A program made the position numbers and the translations under genes. A stretch of DNA of 64,000 nucleotides from positions 12,373,001-12,437,000 of the forward strand of contig NC_085119.1 in NCBI RefSeq assembly GCF_030269925.1, written 5' to 3'. The notes under the pieces were generated by a model. It was given only the letters and a program-made list of their open reading frames with translations, ran no database searches and was not told the DNA's origin. Positions 21,808-34,529 of the stretch are shown one piece after another (positions within the stretch are counted from its first letter, which is position 1; each line of letters starts with the position of its first letter). Source of the stretch: Bombyx mori. Its lineage: Eukaryota; Arthropoda; Insecta; Lepidoptera; Bombycidae.

Positions 21808-24800
21808 TTAACCTACATATGGGTAAGGTGCGAAGGGTGGCGGGAAATATCCCGGGTAGCCCGCCGAGGCTTGTACAGGTATCGATGAGGTTACGTAGGA
21901 AGTAAGCACGGTCGGTACGACTTTGGTCGTGAACAATGTCGTGTACACGGTTTTCGCACCGAAAGTTAATTTTAGAATTTGACTATCAGTTGCTATTACT
22001 TCGGTGTTCATGACGACCGGTGTCGAAATTAGAGTAAACTGTTGTTGAGGGAACAAAGGATTGATCGGCTGCAGAGGCAAAGCAGGCAAACTACTCGTTC
22101 CTATTTCGTACTCTGTTTTCGTGACAGTTGCAATGGGTCGTGAAATGGTGCTTTGCACTGTATTTCTTCCGTCGAAGAATGGAATGACATGCGATTCATA
22201 AATAGTTTCGTATTTGAAAATAGGTTTCGAAGTCGTAACGACGTTAGGTATTTGAGCTGCAGCGGCTGGATTGAGGAGTCTAAGCAGAGCCAATTGTTGC
22301 GCTTGTTCGGGAGTTAAAGCAGGAGTCGGCACGTTTGGCGCTTCCGTTACATGGTTTGCTTTGTTTTGTCCGTGTGCTTTTTTGAGCCTTAAATGGTTGT
22401 CTGCTCCGTATTTGTCGATTTCGGTTAAATCAAAATCAGAGCCAATATTAGCGAGATCCAATTCTGGTGGGAAGACTCGTCGAGGAACACCGTCTTCGTC
22501 TTCGGTGCTATCTCCAAAATCTAGTTCCAAATGTAATTCTGAACCTGCTTCGTCCAGTCGGCTGTTGAATTCCTTTAATGTTTTGCTGGGTATAAATTGG
22601 AAGTAGTCCATTGGTGGTAAAGTCTTCGTTGCCGTAACGAATCTTGTGATTTGGTATGTTTGAATAAAAGTCAAGCTACTTGTCATGTTGACGTCTCTTA
22701 CTACGGGCAGAATGTGAGTTTTAAGCATGTTCTGTGTTGTACTGAATGTTTCAGTAATAGTTTCAAGTGGCGGGGTTTCCATGTCAGAAGGCAGCGTTAT
22801 AGCTGGTAGAGTAGCGATGCTTGAATCTAAATTGTGATCTTTGCCATAGGGAGATGCGGTCGCCAATATGTTTTCTGTCAACGGCTCGTTGAGAGAAATT
22901 TGCGATGGAGCTACTGTTGGTTCTAAACGTTTTTCTATTGTTGAGGTTACTGTTATAACACGAGTATTTTTAACACGTCCAACCTGGAAAAGAATAGAAA
23001 ATAGGATTTCAAGTACATCCTCACAAATATTAATTTATTATTTAATTGTATCTCTGGAAAATTAATTTGGAAATACATCATACTATGAATAACATATTTT
23101 TTTTTTAATGAAAATTTAATTCTGTGAAATGTGTAATATGTACGTATGTAAATATTGTTTTAATTCTATAGATAGTTCTTTTGTACCTGGAAAGTATAGG
23201 GCGATTTAATTGTTGCAATTTCGTAATACACGTCACTGAAGTCGGCAGGTGTGGAAATTTCGACTTTTAGTGTTTCAACTGGTGGCAGTTTTTCAATTGA
23301 ATTGTCCTCAGTGTCATTGTCAAGTAGCGTGCCTGGACCACTTTGAGATCCAGAGAGCTCAAGATCGTTATCTGATCTTGCTTGAGGAGAAATATCGTTT
23401 AATTGCGTATCATCCAGAAGAGGGTTGGTATTAGGGGTCGTTTGTTGCAGCTCCTCCTCACTTACGGCCTTACGGATGGTTACTTTCGGTTTAGGACTAG
23501 TTTTGTACTGCCATCGTCCCGAACCCGGAGTTCGGTTCAATTTAAATTTATAAAGACTTGTTGACGGTGCTGGAGTCACTTGTTCGACTGGAGATGGCTG
23601 AGCTCGAGGTTTGAATCCTCGCCGAGACTGATTCTCGTTGTTGTTGGCGGGAGTCACCACGGATTTGTGACCTGAATTTCGACTGCTCTTTCTTCTATTA
23701 GAGAATGACGGTGTCGCTGTTTCACTGAAAACAGACACAGTTGCCAGTTGAGCTGTGTTTGCCGGACGGCCAAAACGAGTACTGAAAATAAATAATGAAT
23801 TTTCAACAAACTACATTTAGCAGAATTAACGATAATATAAAAATAAAAATAGTATTCTAATGTCCGAATGAAACGTGCATTAAGATATTATAGTTGATGA
23901 TTGTCTTAAATTGAAAAATATATCGGGAGTATCTTCTTTGATTAATGGTGACTAGCTCGTTGTAGAGAAAGTTTGATAGTGATGAATTTTAGCCGTATGT
24001 GAGTTGTTTTTACGTTACCTGGGAGTCCTCTGGGCATTTCGGTTTTTGAATTTTTTGCTTTGATTAGCAGGACTGTTGTCGTGATTATCGTTTTCAGCAA
24101 AGTTTTGGGATCGGTGTCGATTTTTAAATGAGCTGCCACTTATTGTTTGTCTGCGTGAGGTTTTACCAAAGCTACTATCGTCATCAGAAATAGAGGGAGT
24201 TGGTTCCAAGTTGTGTCTGTGATTTTTAGAAATAGCCGGTGCGGCTGTTTTAAGAATTCTGTGTGTGGGAGAGGGAGATATTTTGGCTCTATGACCAGCC
24301 GGTTGTATAATTTTAGAGTTACTGTTTAAAACTTGTGCATATTTTCCAGAAATGTATGTTCCTATGACACTTGTTTCATGGATCGTTGTAAGTCCATCTT
24401 TGACGATGGTACCGCCTAAAGTAGTTACAAGGCCGAGAGGGTGTTCGTCATCATCCGAAGGAGGGCTAGGCTGGTGGGCTCTATTCTTATGAGCGTGCTT
24501 TGGCTTCGATCCATGAGTTTTAGAGGGTCTGATGTTAATTACTTTGTATGTTTCTTCAACAAATTCAGAGGGTTGTCGCGACAAGAAATCGTATTCCGGT
24601 TCGCCTAAATTATTGTTCGAGATTAATATAGCTGGTTCTTCGTCAGACTGACTCGATTTAACTTGAACAACGCTATTGATTTTGGAGCTTATTATCGACG
24701 GTGGCGTGCCTTGTTTTACTTCAACTTTACTGCTCACGATGTTTGTAACGCTCTTAATTTCGTTCTTTTTATTCTTGTTACTAGATTGAGAGTTCTGTTT

Positions 24801-27800
24801 ATTTGATTTTTGTTTTGGTGAACTACTTTCTACTATTTTTGAAGGTCCTGCTACTACTTCGACTTTTGTGATGACTTGGCTTTGTTCTTTAATTGTTGAC
24901 TTTGGAGTGTTTCCTTTCTTTTCCTCTTTTTTAGGAGATGAAGAGACCACGTTTACTGCACTTGACACAACAGCTGGTGGAGCCGGCTTATTGGTTTTGT
25001 TTTTGTCTGACAGTTTACTAGGTTTGATGGCTTCCGGGTTGACATTTGTAACTGATGGCGGTGGAGGTTTCGTTTCGATGATATTTTCTTGAACTGACTT
25101 TTCAGTTTTGGGCGGTTCTGGAAGGATAAAAGATAATTTTATTAGACATGTCAAATTAGCATAGTGACATAGCATATTAGCTCCTACCAAACATTTTTAA
25201 TTCTTTATCGACGTCCCCTCTCCTACCACCATCCTTTTTTGTTCGTGCAAGGAAAAATCTACTACTTTTGTCTTTTCCCATGATTTGGAAAAGGGGAAGA
25301 TAATGTTTGAATGTCTGTTGGGCTCAGTCTAGTGACGTGATAATACCAGGTAATAAAGTCTCATCCATATGCTTTAATTTCAGAATTTCAGGAATGGCAT
25401 TATATATCCTGATCAGTTTCGGCACCTTTCAAGTTGATCCATGTCAGCCAAGGAGTTCAAACACAGTGCTCAACTTTTTGTTCGATTTATTCAAGCCTTA
25501 GTTGTGGAAGAAACAGATCTCAGTCTATGACATATGAGCCGAGGCGCATTTTACACAATCATAATAATATATACGTCGAGTTTTTAATTATTCTCTGAGT
25601 AGTCGTGGCTGGTTTTAAAACCGTCATGGCTTAAATAATAAGGCGTACAACAATTCTCTTATCCTTTCGCATCGAGCTATGTGATTATGGTTTAAGCCCA
25701 CATAATCCCTAATGAAATACGTCAAAATACGTAACTGAACGAATGACGTCGTTTAACAGGAGTTAAATTCGTGGCATGAGCGACGGTGACCACTTACTAT
25801 CAGGGGGGCCGTATGCTCATCTGCCTACAAAGGCAATAAAAAAGAGGGAGGCAGCATTCGGTTGGTCGGCGGCGGTGGTCATATCTACGAGGTCCGATAG
25901 CCACGTAAGATCGGACGTTACCACATTCAGCCAACGACCCAGCCTAGATAATTCCACCTAGGGTAGTGACAAGATTGTAACGTTCATCTCATTCGGCTGC
26001 ACTGTAATACGAAGAGATTATCGTGGTACATAGTACCTACTCAGAGCCTTCATTTCGTGAAGCAGTTTATTTCAATAAATTTAAATGGAATATAATAAAT
26101 AATGAGTGTACTATAAAAATAACAATGCGCTTATTAATGAAGCCATTGCAATATGTATTTGAATTGAATCATTTTAAGGAGAAATATATATAGGAAATAT
26201 ATATATGTCGTGGATAACGACTTTTAGTAATATTAAGACGGTGGTTTTGATTATTATTTTAAATGATGAAATGTTGTTTTGATAAATATCACAAAATGAA
26301 GGGTAGACTCCGTAACGCCACAGTATAAAATGGCGGTACGTGGACAGAGTCGTGGCATTCCGTGTCAGACAGTAATTCCGTCCGTCTCGGTCAGTGAGTC
26401 TCTGTCAGTCAGTCAGTCAGTCAGTCGGTCTGTCGGTATATGCAACGAAACTGTCGGTTTACCCTGTCATTGTGAAAGTTGTGTGTGTTGAGTTTCAATA
26501 ATTATTATTGAAAAGTTTTATTGACTAAACTGAGTTCAATCGAATACGAGCGATGACGGAACCTACCGCTCAGCCATCCCTGACGCCTGCCGACATATAT
26601 ATATATATTTCCAAGATACGGCACACATAAGTGTGAGTGATCGAGAATCACTGCTGTAGGAAATTGAAAAAATTTACGAAACATAATAAATTAACTCAAA
26701 TATATTATATAAAAAACAATTCGACCTGGAGGAGGCGCTGACTGGGGCGAGAACACCATTACGGTATTGCCAATGGTTGTCGTGAAGTCCAAGAATCCAT
26801 AGACAGTCTGAGTGAGGAGATTTCCTTGTGCTCGTACTGGTGTCATACAACCTGAAAAAGAGAATGTTTAAAACCTTTTTTATAAATCTGTACTTCTGAA
26901 CGAAAACACAAAGTCGTCTTGAACGAAAACACAAACACTGCATTCGTATCTAGCGATGCAACGGTGTTCGAATACCGCAGGTGGGTACCAATTTTTCTAA
27001 TAAAATACGTACTTAACAAATGTTCACGATTGCCTTCCACAGTGAAGAAATAACATCGAGTAATAAAAATCAAATCCGCAAAATTATAAGTTGCGTAGTT
27101 ACTGGTGGTAGAACCGCTGGTGAGTCCACGGGTAGGTATCACCACCATGCCTATTTCTGCCGTGAAGCAATAATGCGTTGCAGCCTTTGTAACTATACTG
27201 AGATCTTAGAACTTATATCTTAAGGTGGGCGTTAACGTTGTAGATGTCTATGGGCTCCAGTAACCACTTAACACCAGGTGGGCTGTGAGCTCGTTTACCC
27301 AACCAAGAAATAAAAATTTTTTTATCGAGTTTTCCCCGTTGTCGTCAAATGATGATTTGGTAAAATTTCTTAGAAACGAGGCCATTAGTTGACCATAACG
27401 TATTCTGAATTAGCTATGTACCATGTATTAGTTATTTAAAGACGATGGTTTCAATATAAGTATCAAGAAAAAAATAAGGTGGACAGTGGAACTAGCCTAG
27501 TGTAAAACAAAAGATACTAACAAGATTTCATGTTACAATTTGGAAATAGCTAATTAGAATAAGACAAGAACAAGAAGATACAGCTGTTGTATTTAATATT
27601 GCATACTCTAATTAATATTAAAAACAAAAAAATGCTAAAGCTAACAAGATTTCCTCATTTTCTACCAAATTTTAATACAAAAAATAAAGTATACAAAAAA
27701 AACCATACACTTAAATGTATTGATAAATCATAAAATCTAGCGGCGGCGTTACTTCAGTGTCATTGAGTGATAAATGACGTGTAATACTACCTCTGTATGG

Positions 27801-29465
27801 GTTTTAAAAGCAGGGAGGCTTCAGAAACATTCGCGATATAGCAACATTATAAACGGAATCCTTTTACTCAATGGCTTGTGAATGTTTACGTAAGCGTCTG
27901 ATTCCTTATGGGGTTTAGACCATGGATTACGAAGCTTGTCTAATTACAGGACTTTTTCCTGTTACTGCTGTCTTATTTATGTCTGTGTCAGGCTCTATGT
28001 CTTTAGGTACGTATCCTTACAAATAGCTTTTGAACATTTTCATCACCGAATTTCATTGCTATGAAAAAGTCTTAATGACCGTTTTCAACAGCGTAGAACC
28101 ATTTTTTTTCGATGAATGGCGTTGTCACATTGTGATGTCTATGGACTCCATTGATCGTGTGGGACTTGAGGTCACTCACTCGTTTACGCAAAAAGTCATT
28201 AATCGAAAGTTTTTAGCTAAACGTAGTGTACTAAATAGTCATGCTAATCTAATCCACGAACATTTGCACATAATAACTGATCTCATTATTATACATTTTG
28301 ACCGAAAATAATATTTTTACCTAAGCAACGAACATTATACCGTTTGAAATAAAGTGACTAACAAATTTCGTAGAGGTTACGGTACGAGATCCCTTTACTT
28401 CCGGGCCATTTGCCACCAAGTGGGCCGGGATAGTCCACAGTAACGGACAGAGGAGGCTGCCCTTCTATTCCAATCTATGTATTTTCAATTACTTTACTCG
28501 GAAACTTTTACGTGTACTTTGTCCTCTAAATATACTTCGCGCTACTTATTCTATCGACCCTTTTGGTTGGCTTGTATTCATGAGATTTTAGACGTGTTTT
28601 CTCTGCTAGCTATTCTAAGTTTCTTAAGGAAGATTCCGAGAGATTTACTACGTTGAAAAATATGTAATCCGATTAGTATAAAATGCCAATAGTCATTTGG
28701 CAGGCGGGTTGGTGACCGCAGTACTATACATACTGCATACATAGACGTTGCTTATTATGGATGGTTATACAACCATCGGTCGGTCGCCAGGGCCTCGTCC
28801 GTTAGCTAGCAGGGTGCACCACGGGCAGGTGAGGTTGGCTATTGAGTAGCTGTGATTCCATTGCCACCCCTTACACCCCTAGTGTTCTAGTGTCCTAAAG
28901 AGTTCTAAATAGTAAGTAAAAAATTTTTTTATTTTTTTATTGCTTAGATGGATGTACGAGCTCACAGCCCACTTGGTGTTAAGTGGATACTGGAGCCCAT
29001 AGACATCTACAAGGTAAATGCGCCACCCGCCTTGAGATATAAGTTCTAAGATCTCAGTATAGTTACAACGGCTGCCCCACCCTTCAAACCCAAACGCATT
29101 ACTGCTTAACGGCGGAAATAGACAGGGTGGTGGTACCTACCCGCGCGGACTCACAAAAGGTCCTACCACCAGTAGAAAACGCTGCATGTTGAAGACGATA
29201 TGAAGTTTAGCATGAAGCGTCCCTAATTCAGTGGGAGACCAGTGAATTTCCTGAGCACTTTCACCTGCCACTCCGGATCTCGGGTCGCGCATTAACACTC
29301 AACTAAAAACAGCCTAAAACAATAACATAACATTCCACACAAAGGTCCGGCGCCGGGAGGGCCGGAACTCCCGTTTTTCTGTCCCCCGGGTACAAAGCGG
29401 GTCATTTTATTGTACTTACTTAAATGGGCGGCCACCGCCAAAAGAGCAATTAGTCGACGATCCAT
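21808..29465 (-). CDS. Large secreted Ser/Thr/Pro-rich protein, DUF4758-like
   Basis: Five exons join as 29420-29465, 26726-26851, 24019-25117, 23187-23781 and 21808-22983 (3042 nt, 1013 aa). All phases agree, and every intron is GT-AG; the exon 2 donor (GTCGAA) is weak. MDRRLIALLAVAAHLSCMTP to about residue 23 is a signal peptide, cleaved near VRA/QG. Residues 26-50 hold a conserved-looking block (LLTQTVYGFLDFTTTIGNTV). Exon 3 is Lys/Ser/Pro-rich and disordered, with GTIVKDGLTTIHETSVIGTY near 293-312. Exon 4 is basic then acidic. Exon 5 has an acidic patch at about 776-800 after a Thr-rich region, and beta-like TYQITRFVTATKT and GAKTVYTTLFTTKVVPTV segments, with a Pro/Tyr end. These resemble the insect-specific DUF4758 family, of unknown function and probably extracellular matrix or cuticle. 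The exon structure is well supported; the family name is from memory. Confidence 0.85.
25772..25843 (+). mobile_element. CR1-like LINE 3' end in intron 2
   Basis: GTGACCACTTACTATCAGG, GCCGTATGCTCATCTGCC, then CAAAGGCAATAAAAAAG. It is the plus-strand version of the 15877-15991 end. Confidence 0.7.
26324..26640 (+). promoter_or_regulatory. Possible nested plus-strand promoter and 5' exon
   Basis: TATAAAA at 26324-26330 lies in a locally GC-richer stretch of intron 2. TCAGACAGT (initiator-like) is about 41 bases downstream. A GTCAGTCA microsatellite (26393-26430) follows, then an ATG at 26553 with a short 25-codon frame ending near 26629. No downstream exon could be assigned. It might be a short transcript, an alternative promoter of an unseen plus-strand gene, or coincidence. 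Confidence 0.3.
26390..26436. repeat. GTCA microsatellite
   Basis: Runs of CAGT/GTCA with five exact units and flanking imperfect ones. Confidence 0.85.
26936..27316 (+). mobile_element. Bm1 SINE, nearly full length, in intron 1
   Basis: CATTCGTATCTAGCGATGC and GTTCGAATACCGCAG mark the tRNA-like head. The extreme 5' end is replaced by a local duplication of GAACGAAAACACAAA (copies at about 26898 and 26921). The tail ends GAAATAAAAA. Confidence 0.85.
27317..28923 (-). other. Intron 1 of the DUF4758-like gene, no gene seen
   Basis: Noncoding. A GC-richer patch at 28380-28880 (for example TCGGTCGGTCGCCAGGG) has no protein similarity and may be an old element. Confidence 0.5.
28924..29174 (-). 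mobile_element. Bm1 SINE, short form, in intron 1
   Basis: Poly-T with TATTGCTTAGATGGATGTAC through CCTACCACCAGTA. It is close to the consensus of the other copies, so probably young. Confidence 0.9.
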
Positions 29466-29741
29466 AGTGGCTCTGTTGTTTTTATTTGCGCTGTTTCAGA
29501 ATAGAGCACGCTTTTGATGCTGTCGCATTTTGTGCGATAACCGCATTATCCGGGTTCGGCCCTGAAACAAGTGCAGGCAAAAATTAATAATTTTATTCCG
29601 ACGCTGGTACATTTAAAAATTGGACATTTCCTTTTATCAAGTTATTTGGTAAAACTAGAGAAAATGGTATTCTTAAGCTCCACTAACCATCTAATGAAGG
29701 GAGCTAGTCCACTCTATTAAAGGAAATGAAATAGGGCTTGT
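29466..29741 (-). promoter_or_regulatory. Probable 5' UTR and promoter region of the DUF4758-like gene
   Basis: The start codon at 29465 is preceded by AGAGCCACT. No canonical TATA box is seen at a suitable distance upstream on the minus strand. The region is assigned by position only. Confidence 0.35.
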
Positions 29742-29751
29742 AACTGATGTC

Positions 29752-29848
29752 TTGAGGTGGTTGGCAACTGTAGGACCTATAGCCCTAATGACAGATTGCG
29801 AAGACTCACTATCAGGTGGCCCTAATGCTCTTCTCTGCCAATAAAATC
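29752..29848 (+). mobile_element. CR1-like LINE 3' end, degenerate
   Basis: CACTATCAGGTGGCCCTAATG, cut by changes, and CTGCCAATAAAA match the plus-strand LINE end. Confidence 0.5.
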
Positions 29849-29849
29849 T

Positions 29850-30585
29850 TACAATGATATCCCTTTCACTAGGTGAACTTTCCATTGGTCATCTAAGCTT
29901 AAAAACTTAAATGTTTCTGACTTTTCACGCTATATTAAGTTACGATAATATCCAATATAATTATGTATTTTCAGTTCAAAAATTCAAATTACATGTATGT
30001 AATTTTTCAATCGAATAGCGTCGGTTTGTAGATAAAAAGTGTATTACGACCGAAAAATCGGTTTAGCGGAACAAACAAACAGTGTTTTCAGAGTTTTTTA
30101 ATTTATTTGTAATACATCAATTACGCAGATCGCAACACAAATGAATATGCAATCGACCATCGGCGCTTCGTCGGACAAAATAATCATTCGATATATGCAA
30201 AAGCATCGGCTGTGCGGTCATTTCTCGTTTCGGTGGTCGACCGAGTACGGCGAAATGGCCATGTATTAATAAAATAAACATAGGGGCGATCGGGAAAATT
30301 ATGAATGCATGGATCGTTCCTACGGTTTTGTTCAAGTTTTATTGGTACTATACAATTACCGATAAATTTGTTGGCTGTTTTGCGTGTTAATACGTTTTAA
30401 TATCACGAATGCGCTGGGTGTTGTTCGATGGCAAACTTATACTAATCCAAAATCCGAATTATGATAATGACAATTTCAATGAAATACGCATATACGTCGA
30501 GTTCCGGACGGTACCAGCTTTCGGTCTATTTTTTTTTCCTACCTATTCTAGTAATTTCAGGGGTTATTCTAGATTCTTCGAACTA
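29850..30585. other. No gene seen; GC-richer stretch at 30115-30330
   Basis: The 30115-30330 patch includes TATGCAAAAGCAT and a 72-codon minus frame with no recognisable motif. It is not a known repeat to me and could be regulatory. Confidence 0.35.
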
Positions 30586-30835
30586 GTAGGTGAGCTCACG
30601 GGGCTCAAACCGGGAGTGTTACTAACACTGGCCCTAGAAGGTGCAGTGTTTCGAAGAATCTACCATCTGATCGGAAACGCGACTTACTGAGAAGATCCGG
30701 CGAGAAACTCAGTGGGCTGTGTCTGTGGGTTAATTTACTCGTCGAGCCCTTCGTCGCAAGCGACGGGTTCGGCGAGGACGGTGACCGGACGGTCTACCGA
30801 GGAGAGTGCCTCAGCAGAGATCTTCGCCTTTATGA
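30586..30835 (-). mobile_element. Jockey-like LINE 3' UTR fragment
   Basis: AGTAGGTGAGCTCACGGGGC to GTCGCAAGCGACGGGTTC, including GAAGATCCGGCGAGAAACTC. Same block as 59473-59750. Confidence 0.8.
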
Positions 30836-33058
30836 ATGTGGTCTTATAAAAACATTAACGAAATAATAAATACAGGTAAATGAAATAAAATACGGAATTA
30901 AGAACAGAATCGGGAATAATAAAATTAAGTTTCTATCTAAATGTTTCCAATGTTTCTGATACAACATTATTCGGACGCGAATTTATTGATACAAAACTAT
31001 GATCATCAAGATATACCATAACATTGTATAAGAGTAGATTTGTGAAAGAAAACAACTAGGAAACAAACAAATAGCGTGAAACTTGTACAGGAATAAAATT
31101 ACTACAATGAATCAAGCACGCTTTTAAAATAAAAGAAAACGTTTTTGGCTCAAGAGGGATTCGTTGTCTATGTTTGTGAACACAGCCCTAATTTAAAAAG
31201 CAAAATTGTTCTTATAATAAAACACAGAGAGTTTTGTGGGAAATTTTCTTATTTTCGATTCCAATTTATCGTTTGGAACTCATTCAAAACATAATTCACG
31301 ATCTCGGCGAAGATTGCGGTTGGTAATACACGATTGGCAAACATTTTATGTTTGGAATTTCCGGTGCTAGATACAAGGATTTGTTGTTACTCAGTACATA
31401 CAATATACATGTTATATTTTCATTGTTTTTTTTTAATTCTACCGAATGCAGTAATGTTTAATTAAAATTAAATATATAAAGAAAACGAGTGATGATCTTT
31501 TACAGCTATAAGTTCTCGTTTGAGAGAGAGGAGAGGGAGAATATACTTTATTTGACATCAAAACAAAATTAAAGTCTAAAACAATCAACAGACAAGTATA
31601 ATTAATAGTACAATAGGCGGTCTTATTCCTCACAGGGATTTCTTCAAGACAAGGGACTTTTATGTACAGAAATTGTGAAAAAGATGCAGCAAGCAATAAA
31701 AAAAAAAAGTATGTGTACTATAATTAAAAATATTTAGAGTGATCTCTTAAGATAGATCAAACTTTTACGCACATTAGTAAATAATAAAGAAAATATATCT
31801 ATTTACATTAAATATAAACTTACAATAAATATATAATTAGAAAAGAAATAGCTTTTACTTAACTTTTAACTTAAAATTTTAAAATTAACTTTGAAAGTAG
31901 TTTGTGCAGGGTTTTGCAGTTGACTTGTACACGTATACCAGAGTAAAATATAAAAATGTGGTCAATTGGTTTTATTTGATGAGTGATGACTTCTACTTCT
32001 TCAGATAATAAAAAAATTAAATCGTATTCCATTCCTTAACAATGAGACCACGACCGAGTCATTTCGCTACTTTAAGCTTTTTGAGATTCTAGAAAGTATA
32101 GTTTTGTTAGTTTTTTGAAGAAATCAAACATTTGTACTACATTAACTAGAGGAATAATTCACAAATGCTTAAATTACGATTAATTTTCACGAACTTCAGG
32201 GAGCTTTTCTTAATTTATTCAGTTGCATTTAGTTTCAAACATCCTAAATTAAAACAATTTCATGGAATTTTTGATGAATCTATATTCTCGCATCTTTATT
32301 ATTCAAATTACATAAGCATTTAATAATTAATCTTGATTTAATTGTCTATAATTAATCGGTTGTTAACACCCGTATGATGTGATTAGTACAGACGGCGGCT
32401 TGTCCAGTCAAGAGCACAGTGCAACCATCGTCATAGATCTCTTTAATTTAATTATTTTTATCTCGAACTTAACTTATTTGAGTTTTAAATATGAAATGCC
32501 CTCCCAAGAATATTGTTATAATAAATAAGCGGGATTCACGGTATGTTTCAATTTTAATAATTCATATATAACTTGCAATATAAACTTGCACTTATTTAAA
32601 TAGGGAGAGGTAGAGGAGCAATATTTTATAATTATAATTTTTATGAAGCATTTTCGATATTGTTTTTATTAAAATCTTCGATTTCGCGACTAAGAATGTC
32701 ATATGTAATTATCATCATATTGTTACGCCGGTAAGAGCAACGCCATATATTGTCGAATAGCAGAAACGAACACCAAAATAACTAGTGAGATCAAGAACGT
32801 TCGAGAAATATATACGCCATCTGTTGTCAAATGGCAGAAACGCATATCGAAAATACTCGACTTGTGAGGAATGTTTTCTATAATTCTAGGGACGTCGTAT
32901 CGACTATAAAAGCGTTGCAGGGATGTCAAGAAGTAATCGGAACTACTCGAAGCGAAAAACAGCAATTGGATCACCTGAAGCGAAACGGAAGAAGTGAATT
33001 GAGAATTTTAAAGTGTTCGTTACGTGTTTTAAGTTAATGAGAGTAATAGAGAGATTAG
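30836..33058. other. AT-rich DNA with no gene seen
   Basis: No recognisable repeat or coding region. Minus and plus frames around 32723-33037 overlap each other and lack motifs. Confidence 0.5.
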
Positions 33059-33288
33059 TTTTTTTTTATTGCTTAGATGGGTGGACGAGCTCACAGCCCA
33101 CCTGGAGCCTATAGACATCCACAACGTAAATGCGCCACCCACCTTGAGATATAAGTTCTAAGGTCTCAAGTATAGTTACAACGGCTACCTCACCTTTCAA
33201 ACCTAAACGCATTACTGCTTCACGGCAGAAATAGGCAGGATGGTGGTACCTACCCGCGCGGACTCTCAAGAGGTCCTATCACCAGTAA
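33059..33288 (-). mobile_element. Bm1 SINE, short form
   Basis: TTATTGCTTAGATGGGTGGA through GGTCCTATCACCAGTAA, with a deletion of GTGTTAAGTGGTTACT in the tail. Confidence 0.9.
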
Positions 33289-34045
33289 GTTGCACTTCGG
33301 TAGTATTTTTATTTCCCGAACCCCAGCGCGTAACAATATCAATCGTAACAACTTTATTGTACAGTAAAGATGTTCATTAAGATACTTGTAGTGCTGTTCT
33401 CATCTACAGTACACTACACAGCACAAAGCTGAATTCTCGTATAGATTGGCATCCATTGTGCCTACTGCGGCCCGGTCAGTCTCGCATAGCATAGCATATT
33501 GAAAGCATTTGAATGCTTACTGAGTTCCGATTGTAGGCAGTCTCGGAGGATAACGATGTGCAAGCGTTTCCATTGCTATGTAACTGCGTTTCCTATGCGA
33601 TTGGTACACTGTCGAACACGATATGGTCATTAGGTTTCTGATAATGTCTTCACATATGAAATGTCAACTTATGGTTATGACCTGGATATCATCTTTGATT
33701 GTTCTATTGAATATCTTAGTAATAATTATACTGACAACTAGATTTAAAAAAAAAACGGTCTTAAGCGGCTTAATTTAATTTTATTAATAAAATCTAAGGA
33801 GACGTTATTATGTTTAATTATTTTGACGATGCAGCGAGTTGATATCTGCTATTGCCGCTATAAATGAGCGGCGATCACTCATCTTTACATTAGTTGTAGG
33901 TACACCGTAGAAAATACATATGAAGCTGAAAACAATTCAATGAATGTAAATTATAATTTACATTTAAATAACGTAAGTTTGATAGTTTGTTCTTAATTGA
34001 CGAAGTAACGGTACCCGGATCGACGTGAATCAGAAATACATTTAG
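33289..34045. other. No gene seen
   Basis: AT-rich DNA between a SINE and the fold-back repeat. Nothing recognised. Confidence 0.5.
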
Positions 34046-34048
34046 AAA

Positions 34049-34341
34049 AATAAATAATATGTAGTTTAAAAAAACTAAAAAAATACGCTTTTATAGAAAA
34101 TTCCACTAAAAAATAGAAAAAGAAAAAAGCGTGGGGTGCATGGTACCAGTAGTTATAAATATTTTATGAATAGATATGAGTAGAAGGGTTATTTTGATAA
34201 TATTCTGAAAAGCACCCCACGCTTTTTTACAATAAAATCATTTTTTCTGACACTTTTTAATTCCAATTTATTAAGATTTATTTTCTATTTTTTAGTGGAG
34301 TTTTCTATAAAAGCGTTTTTTTAAACTATTATTTATTTTCC
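34049..34341. repeat. Nested fold-back repeat (MITE-like)
   Basis: Outer arms 34049-34119 and about 34278-34341 pair (CGCTTTTATAGAAAA, CCACTAAAAAATAGAAAA and their complements), with an 11-base extra piece in the left arm. Inner arms AAAAAAGCGTGGGGTGC (about 34124-34140) and GCACCCCACGCTTTTTT (about 34212-34228) pair exactly. The sequence to 34525 (CCGACGTTTTCAAGGGGGTC, CATACGTCTGAAGC) feels like part of the same lepidopteran repeat family, but I cannot name it. Confidence 0.7.
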
Positions 34342-34529
34342 ATTTTTTAGTTGAATTTCAATATTTTATTTCAATTTTTTTTAATATTGAGTTGTCATCG
34401 GTCCTTAATGAGTATACCAAATTTAGAGTTAATCCGACGTTTTCAAGGGGGTCAAAATCATGTTCAAAGATTCCGTTACATATTATCATACATACGTCTG
34501 AAGCTAATAAAAGTGTATTAATGACATAG

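Noticed and set aside
22271..22606. A 111-codon plus-strand frame.
   Set aside because: It is antisense to exon 5 of the DUF4758-like gene, whose reading is supported by phase-consistent exons.
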